A DNA stretch of 64,000 nucleotides, taken from Sabethes cyaneus. Lineage: Eukaryota; Arthropoda; Insecta; Diptera; Culicidae. Under the pieces are notes generated by a model. The model was given only the letters and a program-made list of their open reading frames with translations, did not search any database and was not told the origin of the DNA. Every line of letters starts with the position of its first letter. Position 1 is the stretch's first letter. Made by a program: the position numbers and the translations under genes. The stretch is taken from positions 210,265,103 to 210,329,102 of the forward strand of contig NC_071355.1 in the NCBI RefSeq assembly GCF_943734655.1. Reading direction: 5' to 3'. Shown piece by piece: positions 1 to 9,659 of the stretch.

Positions 1-1176
1 GGAACATGTTGTCAACCGATCCCCCGGTGTATAACGGAATCCAGCGCCGGACAGCGGCCAAACAGCCAGCCAGTCAGCTCGTTTCGGTCGGTGGTCATAG
101 ACTCGGCAGTCGCGCCCGTAGACCACTGCGCCGCGCTGCGTGGTCTTCAGCAGGTTCACGTCCGATGGGTGGTGATGGATTTGATAAATCTGCTGAGTTT
201 TGAAGAGGTGAACTGGCTGGCTGGGATGGCAGGCTGGCTGTTGGCTCGGGCCGGAGACGAGCCGGAGGTATTGGTTTTCAATTTCATCGGGAAATAAAAA
301 TTATGTTAATTGAATTGTTTTCGGAGAAGATTTATGTTTCGACGGGAAAACATGTCGTCTCCGAACGATAGGAAAAGGGTTTCGGTTTCATGGGCCCGAT
401 CCTCCACCCGATAATTGCGTATCCAAAAGTGAAACCGTTGTTCGGTTGATACAGTATTCAGCATTAGCCTTTTGGGCTGATCGTCATTGGCGCTGTCTTC
501 CTGGAAAATGGTTTCCAAATGAAGTTATACCTATTGTTATGTGACTTTCAAACTGGTAGATAGTACTCATTTTTTTTGTATAGAGATGATATTTTGGACA
601 AGACTTCATTCGCACTTTGAACCAGTACCATTCTACACGGATAGAAATCTCCAAAATGAGTAAAATGACTCATGATTTCAGGTTTTTAGATTATGTTTTA
701 TGAAAATACACCATGAATAATAATCATGATATCACGAACTTCTTGCAGTACAACACAACGCAAGATCATGAACTATTATTCATGATTCTGTGCTGCCTGA
801 TATGGCAGTTCAGTCATGATTTGATAGCAATTCAAACTTGATGATTTCATGATTTTATTCATGGTATCGGAATCAGATTTCTTTCCGTGTAATAACTTTT
901 TCCGGCTAGAAGCCTTATTGTTGGTAAACACAGAGTTCAGTAGGAAGTAGGAAGTCACTTAAGTGTGTGGCACAAATTAATAATAAAAAACGCATTTTGA
1001 AACGAAAAAACCCTTCCGATAAATTAGACCTCCGCTCAGTACAGTTGTTAAGTAATTACTCGGAAATCACGTTTTGATCTACGTGCAATGAAATAGCCTT
1101 TGGTTTGACCTGAGTAACGCATCAAAAGTTGTCATTTTTTGACAATAATGTTGAATAAACATGACATACCATAATA
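1..1176. other. No recognisable gene; GC-richer then AT-rich DNA
   Basis: The first 290 bases are noticeably GC-richer than what follows and carry short open frames on both strands, but none resembles a protein I know and none has a convincing start or splice context. From about 300 to the mariner boundary the DNA is AT-rich without repeats I recognise. The first part could be conserved regulatory DNA or an untranslated exon; the sequence alone does not decide. Confidence 0.4.
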
Positions 1177-1901
1177 CTGGGTGCGTGACGAATGTTTGCA
1201 GTAAATTTCAAATAGCGATTACTCATGCTTGCGAAACGATATTCAGATATATCTGGTAGCACTGAATAACTTATACTGCTGGGTGTTAGATGTAAACTCA
1301 ACACTGTTTGAGTAAACTAAATTAGGAAATCAGTCAGCCGTCGTCGTTCTATTGCGCGCCAGAGCAAGCGTAAAAGAGATAGTTCGGACGGTAAAAGTGT
1401 CGAAAAGAACAGTGTAACTACTATACAAAGGAGGCTTGGGAAAGTGATAAACTAACCTATAGTCACACCTACCCGGAAGGCATACAAGTGCCGTTCCATT
1501 AACGCTGAACGGAACAGGGTTAAAAAATTGGAAAGAATGATTGAAAAGAATCCAGCGAGGTCAATGAGGTCCATGGCTCGGGAAATCGGATGCACGGACG
1601 GACTTCTCAATCCTACGAGTAATGGCCAAAAATCTTGGTTATAAGTCATATGTGCTACACAGAGGTTAATTTATGAATGCTGCCACCAAATCACGGCGAT
1701 TTGAGAAAGCTAAACATCTTCTGAGTCGGTTGAAGCATCCTTATCATAATGATTCTGTCATCTTTTTCTCTGATGAATTCAAACATTAATCAGGATCAAA
1801 AGGTGAATCGAAAGAATGGCAGATGGCTTGTACCAGAACGTAGTCAGGTTTCTATCTTCATGTCGAAAAAATTTTCGACCCATGTGATGGTTTCAGGCGT
1901 A

Positions 1902-2814
1902 ACGGGTGGCAACTAAAATTTTGGAATTTTTTTCTCAAGCTGTCAAAAAAAGACAAAGATACATGAAGAAGATCTGATTTACTGAAATTAAAGATACATT
2001 ATCCATTGTTGAAAAAAAATTAGTGTACATTTGAAAAGAATCCGTAATCGGCTGTTCGGCGAAGCTTTCGTTTGACGTCGAAACAGGAGCGTTGTACGGC
2101 CTTCATGTCAACTTTATGAATGCATCTCTTGATTCTAGCAATCAACTGTTTGCAATTCGTGGCTCTCTAATTATTTTTGTTTACCAAGGAACTCAAAATC
2201 CCAACGAAATCCTCGGTTGGGCGCACTGAGAGAGATTTTTCGGGTCGTGGTTTTTGAGTAAAAATGGGATCGAAGGGGTATTCAGGAACGATTGTGTTTT
2301 TTGGCGTAATGTGATGATGCTCTATCCGGCCAAAACACGTATTGCCAATCTGCATGATGTTTTTGTAGAAACGGGATCAAAATTTTCTTCAAACATTCGT
2401 CTGGTGCATCTTAACTGATAGCCAAACCAGAGGGCTTGTTGTTGAAGAAACGAGAAAGAGAACGATGTCCATCTGCGTCCATAATTTTGGGGGGTCTTCC
2501 ACTAGCTTGCTTGCGAATAGTTGTTGGGCTTCATAGGATATGGTAAACAGTCGAAGCCGCAACATATTTGCTTTTTAAATGTTGTACCGTATACTTTTTG
2601 CCGAGATTTCTGTTGCAGTTCGTCGAAGTGTACAATGCGCTCCCGGAATGCTTCTTGCTTCGACGCCATTTTAAGCAAAACTGGGCAAGCATAAACAAAA
2701 CAAAAAATATTAACAAAAAGAGGAGAGAGAGACATACTCTCATTTCTCTCTGAGCTCGTTTGTTGTTGAGCATAAGGGCCGCGAAAAAATTTCAAAATTT
2801 TAGTTGCCACCCGT
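1902..2814. mobile_element. Tc1/mariner element nested inside the DD37D mariner
   Basis: The element has near-perfect terminal inverted repeats, beginning ACGGGTGGCAACTAAAATTT on both strands. It sits between TA dinucleotides at 1900-1901 and 2815-2816 and splits the host transposase exactly at a TA. Its length of 913 bases is shorter than an autonomous mariner because the middle of the transposase is missing. The remnant gene is on the minus strand. Confidence 0.92.
2167..2669 (-). pseudogene. Internally deleted mariner transposase (DD37E-like)
   Basis: The reading starts at the ATG whose first base is 2669 and gives an N-terminal DNA-binding segment beginning MASKQEAFRERIVHF, with a following frameshift. 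The central domain with the first catalytic Asp is missing. Sequence resumes with a C-terminal piece containing the second catalytic block FWPDRASSHYAKK near 2340-2310 and, further on, a degraded PTEDF motif that corresponds to the RPIE block carrying the third acidic residue. The order and motifs match the DD37E mariner type. The internal deletion shows that this copy moved, if at all, with transposase from elsewhere. Confidence 0.75.
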
Positions 2815-2975
2815 TAGTCTCCAGCGAGCGAGATGTAATGCCTCCGTATTTCTTTGCACAAGAACTAAAGGTAACAGGCGATGTATACCTGAAGATTCTG
2901 AAGGATGTTGTTGTCCCGTGGATGAAGGAGGTTGCTGCTGGCCGTCATTTCATCTTCCAACTAGACGGAGCACCT

Positions 2976-3657
2976 TTTTTTTCTCCATGTTGGGTGTTTT
3001 TATCACTGCGACAATTTGTTTCATCTATTGTGATATATTCCCCGTTCTATAATGACTATGTTGTCAAGATGACGCACCACTACCAGAAGTGATCGTCACT
3101 ACTGCGCTGAGAGTTGTTCTCCAAATATCAAAGGGTTCTAACAGCCCTCTTTCGAAGAACCTTAATCTTTTAGTGAGAATTGCCGTACATCGGCATAACA
3201 GATGTTTGAGTCTTCTTTTTCTATGCCACAGAAGCGACATATATCATCTTGAAGTTTGCCCATTAGCTTCAGATGATATCGGCTCGGACAATGTCCTGTT
3301 ATAAGACCAGTATAAATGCCTAGATCTTTCTTTGAAAGCTCCAGGATTTTGTGAGTCATAGGAACGGTTGGAGAGATAAACCATTTCGACTGCCTAGCAT
3401 TGAAAGTGTTATTACAATTTGATTCTACTTTCTAACATTCCAATGCTTTTAGCTCCATTTTTGAAGCAGATATGCCACAGAAGGGCTTAAGTCCTACAAA
3501 TTGATGAAATGATCCGAGTCTTGCAAGCGCATCAGCTTTTTCATTTCCATCGATTCCACAGTGACCTGTGACCCAGTACTGGTTGACTTGGTTACGACAA
3601 GACAATTTTTGGAGTGATTGAATACATTCCCAGACAAGTTTTGATGTGCATATGCAA
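2976..3657 (-). mobile_element. 5'-truncated LINE 3' end (RNase H type) inserted in the mariner
   Basis: An 11-base direct repeat ACGGAGCACCT flanks the segment at 2965-2975 and 3658-3668. Next to the left copy is a run of T, which is the poly(A) tail of a minus-strand element. Direct duplication plus poly(A) and 5' truncation are the signature of target-primed reverse transcription. The content is the C-terminus of a LINE polyprotein with RNase H and a zinc-binding tail. The insertion split the codons just after the second catalytic Asp of the mariner. Confidence 0.92.
3110..3657 (-). pseudogene. LINE polyprotein C-terminus: RNase H plus CCHC tail
   Basis: The RNase H part (3657-3430) ends in WVTGHCGIDGNEKADALARLGS, which holds the His and Asp of the last RNase H motif. 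After a stop region the tail continues at 3359-3165 with GHCPSRYHLKLMG and a Cys-rich CRFCGIEKED segment. This RNase H plus GHC...CRFC tail arrangement occurs in I/LOA-type non-LTR retrotransposons that encode their own RNase H. Stops and a frameshift between the two parts show that it is decayed. I cannot name the family more closely. Confidence 0.8.
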
Positions 3658-4289
3658 ACGGAGCACCTACTCATAATACCAATAAAACACTAAAATGGCT
3701 TGCTGAAAATATTCCGGAATTTTGGGAGAAAGAAATTTGGTCCCCTAGCAGTCCCGATATCAATCCTTTGGATTATTTTGTGTAGGGCGTCGTCGTCGAG
3801 CGGGATACCAATAGGACGCCTCACACTACGCTTAGATCGCTCAAAGCTAAGATCATCGAGATAATGACGTCTATGGATCGAAACATGGTAAAACGTCCAT
3901 ATGGCAGTTTGCGGAAGCGTCTATCAACAGTAATTGAAAAGGAAGGCGATTTTAACTAATGAAATAATTTACAATTCCCGTATGTTACGAAAGAGAATAA
4001 ACCACAAGCCATTCCTCGCATATATGACTAACTGGTGTTAATTTTCTAAAACATGTCATTTACTGCAAAAATCCGTCACGCATCCTGTAGTTATATATTA
4101 ACGGTGTTTTAGAGAAAATTACTGTAGAAAAAACGATTTTTAGGATGAGTGCGCGGAATTACCCGTAAGCTTCGTAGTTGAGGTTACTGATTTCTGACTT
4201 GCATTAGTCATATAGCAGTCACTGCATCTACTTTTTTAACATCCGTAATGCCTAAAAAAATGGATGACTGGTGCTAAATTTCACTTTAT

Positions 4290-4510
4290 GGGTGATATAG
4301 TGCCATCTTTCAGTGAAACCATTGCACCGACACTGTCTCGTAAAAGCACTAGAGCAGTTTGCTTTTCTACGGTGCTGATAGTTTCGAGTCCAATGGGTTT
4401 CTTAAAGTGATCTTTGAATGATTTCACCTTCCTCTCCCATAAACCTCCGAAATTTGGTAAGCACGGGGGAATTAAGTGAAAGTCTATGCCTACTTTTCCT
4501 GGATCTTTTA
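4290..4510 (-). pseudogene. BEL/Pao integrase C-terminal fragment
   Basis: The minus-strand translation contains FHLIPPCLPNFGG followed by a KSFKDHFKKPIGLETIST segment. This matches the stretch of BEL/Pao integrases after the last catalytic Glu, where a proline-rich PNFGG-type motif precedes a basic helix. No protease, reverse transcriptase or LTR is attached. It is an isolated decayed fragment and appears different from the one at 5755-6015. Confidence 0.65.
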
Positions 4511-4587
4511 TTCAATTATGCATTAATAAAGTCAACTCTGGGGGTCCCGGCGTAGTGGTTAGCATTCACGCCTCTCACGCCGATACA

Positions 4588-4812
4588 TAACAAAGCAAAG
4601 CAAAGCCTAGGTGCTACATTCCCTTATGGAAACTTGACGTTCTGTTTTTATACGACAGACTTCGCAGCCAGCTGTTAGAGTGCAGGACAATTGCAGGGCT
4701 AGTTGCTACGATCCAATTGACTCTAACAGCCTCTCCCAGTCGAGATTCGAACATACGACAACTGGCTTATTGGGCCAGCGTAATACCTCGAAGCCAACTG
4801 GGAGGCTACAAA
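4588..4812 (-). repeat. tRNA-derived SINE, family A, full-length copy
   Basis: On the minus strand the 5' end folds as a tRNA-like head. An 8-base acceptor-like pairing (CCTCCCAG with CTGGGAGA) encloses an A box, TTGGCTTCGAGGTAT, and a B box, TGTTCGAATCTC, which are the internal RNA polymerase III promoter. The body carries the landmark GTCCTGCACTCTAACAGC and ends with an AGGCTTTGCTTTGCTTTG tail. The same body recurs at 4845-5010, 23975-24190, 30695-30815 and 37497-37695. Mosquito genomes contain abundant SINEs of this design; I do not assign a published name. Confidence 0.8.
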
Positions 4813-4844
4813 GCTTTGGGTATAAACGTCTTTAAGACTTGACA

Positions 4845-5010
4845 CTTATTTATCGATAGACTTCGCAGACTGTTATTAGAGTACAGGACATTTACGGAGA
4901 TAGCGCAATGATCCCGCTAACTCTAGCATCATCGGTCGGTCGAGATTCGAACACACGACGACTAGCTTGTTAGACCACCCACCTAGCACCAACTCGTATA
5001 TCAATTTACG
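4845..5010 (-). repeat. SINE family A, second minus-strand copy (partial)
   Basis: This shares the body of the copy just to its left: the segment around GACTTCGCAG and AGAGTACAGGACA, then the B box read as GAGATTCGAACACACG on the plus strand. The A-box end is degenerate and the 3' tail is missing. It lies immediately next to the first copy, so two insertions or a tandem duplication are both possible. Confidence 0.7.
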
Positions 5011-5039
5011 AAAACTATCGTAAATATCTCCTAACAAAC

Positions 5040-5335
5040 TCGAAATCGTAACTACAGCTGGATAAAGTGGGATTAAGTTGATTTTCTGTCGTATATAATG
5101 ATAATGACTGACATACATACGATTTTCAGCACAAAATCGTAGAGTAGTACGGAGCGACTCGCGCTTAATCGGATATTGTCGTATATAAATATTTATATAG
5201 TCGTAACGCTCAAAATTATTCGTAATCACGCATATCGCCTCCAAAATAGTACGGATATGCCAATTTTGCGCATGAAATACGATAAATTTAGCATGTATAT
5301 CTGTACGTAATGCTGATTTTTACCTTTTTTATACA
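5040..5335 (-). repeat. Interspersed repeat family C, diverged copy
   Basis: The minus strand reads a segment with GTACTATTTTGGAGGCGATA followed by an ATACGA-rich stretch and GAAAATCGTATGTATGTCAG. The same order of blocks occurs at 46608-46880 and 61437-61680. The copy has no coding capacity. It is the most diverged of the three, and its ends are unclear. Confidence 0.6.
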
Positions 5336-5344
5336 TATGAAAAT

Positions 5345-5400
5345 GCTAACTGGGCAGCATCGTACCTCCAAGCTAACCAGGCGGTACGACACCAATGTCA
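5345..5400 (-). repeat. SINE family A head fragment
   Basis: The minus strand contains GGTTAGCTTGGAGGTACGAT, which matches the A-box region of SINE family A. The B box and body are absent. Confidence 0.5.
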
Positions 5401-5461
5401 CGTAATATGATAGACGCGTTGTAACAAATATCCCGCCATGTTGTAACTAAAAACCATAGTC

Positions 5462-5750
5462 CAGCGCCTCTGTGGTTCAAAGGTACATGAGTACCAGCGA
5501 GCCAGATGTCCTGGCGGGTGTTGTGGGTTCAAATCCGGTTATAATCTTAGATTATAACTTGTTTCGACCCATGCACCTTCCAGCATTGGACAAAAGGTAG
5601 GAGTCACAACGACTACTTGTTAAGCGTAGCTACCAATAACCCCCTCCCTCTCACCTTCCTGCTCTTTCCCCACCTCTCCAAAAAAAAATTCCATTACTTT
5701 CCCCTACCGTCCCTCCATAAATTGTAGAACCACCGTTTCAAAAAAAATAT
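5462..5750 (+). repeat. tRNA-derived SINE, family B
   Basis: A tRNA-like head carries an A box around TGGTTCAAAGGTACATGAG and a B box GGGTTCAAATCC. A pyrimidine-rich body follows, with ACCAATAACCCCCTCCCTC and TTTCCCCTACCGTCCCTC, and then the conserved end TAGAACCACCGTTTC and a short poly(A). The head shows no similarity to family A. Other copies are at 24684-25120 (as a palindrome), 35885-36075 and 19728-19780. It lies against a BEL/Pao integrase remnant on its right. Confidence 0.78.
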
Positions 5751-5754
5751 TAGC

Positions 5755-6015
5755 ATTGACGATTGCTTCTACTTCAAGGAGCATGTTTCGAAGCGTTTCA
5801 TCGGTGGGCGTTCGTTTGGGTTTGACATGGTTCAAGGTCTTTTTTATTGACTGGATGAGTCTTTACCAGCATCCTTCAAAGTGTGACGCCGCGGGAGGGT
5901 TAAAAGACCATTTGGACGAAGCTCTCGATTAACTTGTTTTGGTTTATTTTTTCCAGTGCGTCTCGTAATTCGCGACTAGTACCAAGGCCGCTGATTATCT
6001 CTAGTGGAAGGGTAT
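5755..6015 (-). pseudogene. BEL/Pao integrase fragment
   Basis: Minus-strand translation gives PLEIISGLGTSRELRDALEK, which is the integrase core segment just after the second catalytic block in BEL/Pao elements. After a frameshifted stretch it gives NHVKPKRTPTDETLRNM and LLEVEAIVNA, the conserved C-terminal part. The third catalytic residue region between them is scrambled. It probably belongs to the same decayed element as 7130-8830, from which about 1.1 kb of other DNA now separates it. The family B SINE directly abuts its C-terminal end. Confidence 0.75.
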
Positions 6016-6039
6016 GAAATGGAGAAAGGCAAATGATGA

Positions 6040-7110
6040 GCGTCCAACATAACTTTGGTCATCCCAAGCCCCTATCTAGCGCCTCCACGTGGCCATACCT
6101 GGTAATGCTCTAATGAGTAGCCGAGCTAGGAGGTGCGATGCCGGGTGGTTCCCGGCTGCCTGATCTCAAAACCGCAATTTTGGGCAGACGGCGGAGCCAC
6201 ACGGCGGAGCCACACGGCTTTGCTAATAGGTAAGTCTAATATAAGTTATTTAAATTATTTTTTTCGTTTCGGCTTATGAAGCACCTCCTGCTATATAGTG
6301 AAAACTTTGGTCAAAACGAGTTTTAATTCTGCACATGGATACCAGAAGAAAAAATTAAATTGATTATTGGAAGCACTTATGGAAACTCAAAGGACGCAAC
6401 ACTATTCCATTCGAAGAACTGCTGGTGAGATTGTTCTATTTTTGCCCATATATACAACATTTCATCTTATACCATATTATTAATAGTATTATTATTGATA
6501 ACATATATGTGGAAGGCTGGATGATGGAGTGGATTGCCAACCGAATCCTTAAGGTCTGAAGCAAATATGACAGTTCTCAATTCTCACAAACAAGTCATCA
6601 CGTGGGTTAAAGTTGGTACAGCGAAATTGATTACTACATGGAAGGATCCTAATGCTGGAACTCTTATAACCCCGGAATGCGCACAAGTGCCTCTGCTTGT
6701 CGGTCCACCCAATCCCTTTTGGCCCTTCTGTAAACCCGTTAGTGTGAAATTCATTTGATAATCAAATTTGGATCTACTGTAATTCTATCTTTAGACGTTG
6801 TCGACTGTTAGTTTCGTAATTTTTATCGTACTTTTTTGGCCTTTTCAGTCTTTTACGGAAATTAGAACTGGCTTTTTCAATTCACTCCGACGTTTCGACT
6901 ATTTATTTAAGTCTTTTTCAAGGATAGAGTTGTCTCAGTTCGTCGTTAAAAATCTTTAATTTTAAGAATGTAAATGTCTTCTTTAGTTTTTCTGTGCATA
7001 TCTGTCGTCTTTCCAAAAACTTCGCTACTATCATAGTTGAACCTACTTTTCAAACTTCGCACACTAACTAACTGAACTGTAATTCTATCTACATACACTG
7101 GCAAGTCCTT
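6040..7110. other. Unassigned DNA between two halves of a BEL/Pao remnant
   Basis: No protein similarity is recognised. It contains a GC-rich stretch at 6060-6230 with a short tandem duplication (GCGGAGCCACACG twice) and AT-rich DNA after that. An open frame of 74 codons at 6534-6758 has no recognisable relatives. On the minus strand, 6890-6940 carries a CTTGAAAAAGACT, short stem, GTCGAAACGTCGG arrangement that is discussed in the findings. The same short phrase, GTAATTCTATCT, occurs at 6779 and 7079, so part of this interval may be one inserted element. Confidence 0.4.
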
Positions 7111-7129
7111 GAAGTGGCTTTCCCCTACT

Positions 7130-8830
7130 ACTACTACGGTCGCTGATTATCTCAAGTGGCATACGCATCGACGGAACATCTCCCACCATCGGTGGCTGGG
7201 ATTTCACATTTCTTACGCGGCAGAATTGGCAGTTCTTTCGAATACGACGGTAGACGGCCCGAACACCATGATATAATACTTCTGCCTTACCTCATTTGTT
7301 GATTGAGAGGACAATATTGTATGTGGATATGCGATTTGATTAAATCTGTCACGTGGTGGCTTTTGGGAAGTCTAATCGGATGTTTTGTTTCATCTCCTAC
7401 GAATTCGCACGCATCAATGCGACCGTATAAAGGCAGTACACATTCCTTATCAAAGTGGGGACTAAGTTTGTAGGTTACTATGTTTATGCAAATCCCGCTT
7501 ACTCGCCCTTGGCCAATGGTTGGCTTCTTGAAGTATCCGTATCTCATCTGTAAAAACTTCAGCTTGGACGATCTTGTAGATGTAGTTCTCTGCTTTTGCT
7601 AGCACTTCCTAAGTGAGCGGGCAGAGGACGAGGTTTTCTTTCTTCATCTTTCTACGTATATTCTACAGATACCTCCAAACAAGGGCCACATTCGCGCTAG
7701 ACGCTTCCATCGGGAGAATTTGTCTATCTTAATTGTCGACTCCAAGCAGTTGTGATGCAACAGAAGATCCGGGGTTAGATTTGTCAATGGGCCTAGAGCC
7801 ATTTGTCTTTAAATTCCCATAGAAACTGGGAAACTTCGGACGACAGATTGGGCCGTTTTTATCATTTTGTGGCATCACCGGCTACGTTACTTTTTGTTGG
7901 AATTCAATTCCATTTTGCAGCTTTCGTACTCTTCAGTATTTCACCTACTCGGCAGCCGACAAATTTGCTGTATGTACGCATTCAGCCAGCAGATCACGTT
8001 CTGTGAATCCGACCAGAAAAACCTCTGAGCTGGCTTCAGTTCAAGGGAATCCGTTATACATCGCACGAGGCCTACTCCTATAACTGCTGCCTGTAACTCG
8101 AAACGAGGGATTGAGACGAACCGCAATAAAGCGACTCGAGCCTTTGATTCGACTATTGCGCATTTGACGGAGCTTTTTCTTCCTTAAAACGTAGATAGGC
8201 CACTGCAGCGTAACTATTCTCGGATGTGTCGACGAAAATGTGGAGTTGAATGTTCGATTCTGTACTGGTAGTCTTGCGATAGCATCTAGGGATTCGGATG
8301 GTTTTAATTCTAGGCAGGATACTCAACCGGAGCCGCCATTTATCCCATTCCTTGGCTGCGATTGGATCATCCCAGCCTACGCTCAAGCGCAAATTTCTTG
8401 GAGCAGGAACATGAGAAAATTAACGATAAGCCCCATCGTAGATCGTAGATCTTCATAAGTGTGCTCAGGACCTGCCTCTTTGTCGGAACAACTTGTTCTG
8501 TTAGCAGCTTGGAGTCTTGTCGAAGGGACAATTTAAACAACAACGTATCTGTCGTGGAACACCACCACATCCCAAATACTTTATCCGACGCAAGTTCTGT
8601 TGTGGTGTTCAAGTTTTTCTTGTTTCCATCCTTAACTCCTAGGGTTTTCAACACGTTCTAGGAATTGGATAATTAGACACCTTTTGCAAGTATACTGTAA
8701 TCTGAATCAGAAACTCATCCGGATATCATTCAGCTACAGTTTGGAGCAAAGTTGGGTTCTTTTTGCATAATTTCTCTCTGCCTGGTGCAAGTCACGTATG
8801 CATTGAAAGCCAAAGGCTGATTTCGGAAGA
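7130..8830 (-). pseudogene. BEL/Pao LTR-retrotransposon pol remnant (RT, RNase H, integrase start)
   Basis: The order on the minus strand is that of a BEL/Pao polyprotein. The late reverse transcriptase and connection segment (8830-8370) has KVFGMWWCSTTDTLLFKL, PTKRQVLSTLMKIYD and then GWDDPIAAKEWDKWRLRL. RNase H (8330-7940) has LHIFVDTSENSYAAVAYLRF, IPRFELQAAVIGV and FWSDSQNVICWLNAY, where the Asp, Glu and Asp residues of its active site can be seen. A short linker follows, then the integrase N-terminal segment (7547-7200) with LPKSHHVTDLIKSHIH and a cysteine pair NCQFC. Several frameshifts and stops separate these blocks. No LTR, gag or protease was found. The integrase core is deleted here and partly present at 5755-6015. 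Confidence 0.85.
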
Positions 8831-8862
8831 CGATGAATAAAACTACAAAAGATAAGTCAATG

Positions 8863-9650
8863 AAACAAATTTTCCTTGAATCTTACGTTTATTAAGCATG
8901 TACAGATAAAATTTAACGGTGTTACCAGTTGATTTGAGGCAGCCATGGCGAAATCAGTCAAGCAACTACCCTCGATGTTTCATTCGTACTGGCGCCTCCA
9001 CCCCGGAGCGAAGACATTGGACTTCGCCACTTCCTGTCCGCCGGATATAGGTCGATCCGGCCTGCACAACGTCCTCTCTCTCCTGGAGAAAGGTGAGAGT
9101 GTCGAACAAAAGCCTGGTTCTAGCCGCCCGATGATACTGCGTGACCGTAAAGTACAGAAGAAGCTGAATAGGAAGACCGAGGGCAAGGTGACCCCATCGT
9201 TCCGCGGCCCAGGCGATCGAAGCAATCGGCCAAACGCTAATGAGGTACTATATAATAGACCAAGATAGGCATTTTTATGCGGAAGCATCATTCGATGCCG
9301 CATGTGAGTAGCAGACCATAACCCAGAAAGAGCGGCTAAAGGTGCTGATGAAAAACACCTTTCCGGCGAATCACGACGTCATGGTCACAATGGATGACGA
9401 ACCCTGCTTGACGCTGGACGGAAACGACAGGAAAGGGATCAGGTACTTTTCGTCACCCGCCAAGGGGGTAAGTGATGACATCAAATATATCTCCCACACC
9501 AAGCTCCGGAGTGGAGCTAGCACTACGAACGAAGTATCGAGCGTAGACGCTTAACGGTTTTCGTGATGGCTGCTGCAAATCAACTGATAACGGAGTCAAT
9601 TTTTTCTGTACAGGCTTAATATACGTAGGATTCAAGGAAAATTTGTTCCA
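8863..9650 (+). mobile_element. Foldback DD37E mariner with inverted copy of its 5' end
   Basis: The left part (8863 to about 9028) contains the 5' terminus and the first codons of a mariner transposase. The right part (about 9497 to 9650) is the same sequence inverted, including a copy of the start-codon region, so the arms are about 150-160 bases and share ACAAATTTTCCTTGAATC at the outside. Between them is only the N-terminal half of the transposase and the block with the first catalytic Asp. The natural 3' end is therefore missing and has been replaced by a second 5' end facing inward. Flanking target duplications are not obvious. Confidence 0.8.
8945..9500 (+). pseudogene. DD37E mariner transposase, N-terminal half
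   Basis: The frame opens at the ATG at 8945 with MAKSVKQLPSMFHSYWRLHP, the conserved start of this mariner group also seen at 38411 and at 34637. A helix-turn-helix region follows, with SGLHNVLSLLEKGESVEQKP and RPMILRDRKVQKKL. After a frameshift the block VMVTMDDEPCLTLDGND (about 9380-9430) carries the first catalytic Asp. The remaining catalytic residues are absent because the element folds back here. The protein could at most bind DNA; it cannot catalyse transposition. Confidence 0.8.
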
Positions 9651-9659
9651 TCTAATTAT

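Larger units (their letters stand above)
1340..3959 (+). pseudogene. DD37D mariner transposase, split in three pieces
   Basis: The cut-and-paste transposase is spread over 1340-1899, 2817-2975 and 3669-3959. The N-terminal part includes a basic helix-turn-helix region around 1500-1620 (residues such as RVKKLERMIEKNPARSMRSM). The first catalytic Asp lies in IFFSDE near 1770, the second in LDGAP at 2964-2966, and the third in SSPDINPLDYF at 3771-3773. The C-terminus ends at the TAA at 3957-3959. Stops interrupt the N-terminal half, and the conserved TRP codon after the third Asp region is a stop (TAG near 3783). The gene is therefore inactive apart from the two insertions. The start codon cannot be fixed because the 5' part is frameshifted. 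Confidence 0.85.
1177..4087 (+). mobile_element. Mariner element with DD37D spacing, interrupted by two nested insertions
   Basis: The ends are imperfect inverted repeats of about 28 bases: the left end begins CTGGGTGCGTGACGAATG and the right end, read on the other strand, begins CAGGATGCGTGACGGATT. TA dinucleotides flank both ends (1175-1176 and 4088-4089), as expected for Tc1/mariner. Removing the nested inserts at 1902-2814 and 2976-3657 with their target duplications leaves about 1.3 kb, the usual length of a mariner. The residues between the second and third catalytic Asp number 37 once the inner insert is removed, matching the ITmD37D group known from mosquitoes. The copy is dead: there are stops and frameshifts besides the insertions. 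Confidence 0.9.

Noticed and set aside
2502..2810. 102-codon minus-strand frame taken as a gene from its first ATG
   Set aside because: The natural transposase start is the ATG at 2669; the upstream codons are the inverted repeat and 5' flank of the nested mariner.
5462..5545. Functional tRNA gene
   Set aside because: The A and B boxes are present but the anticodon and acceptor arms are poor. A SINE body and poly(A) follow, so it is a SINE head.
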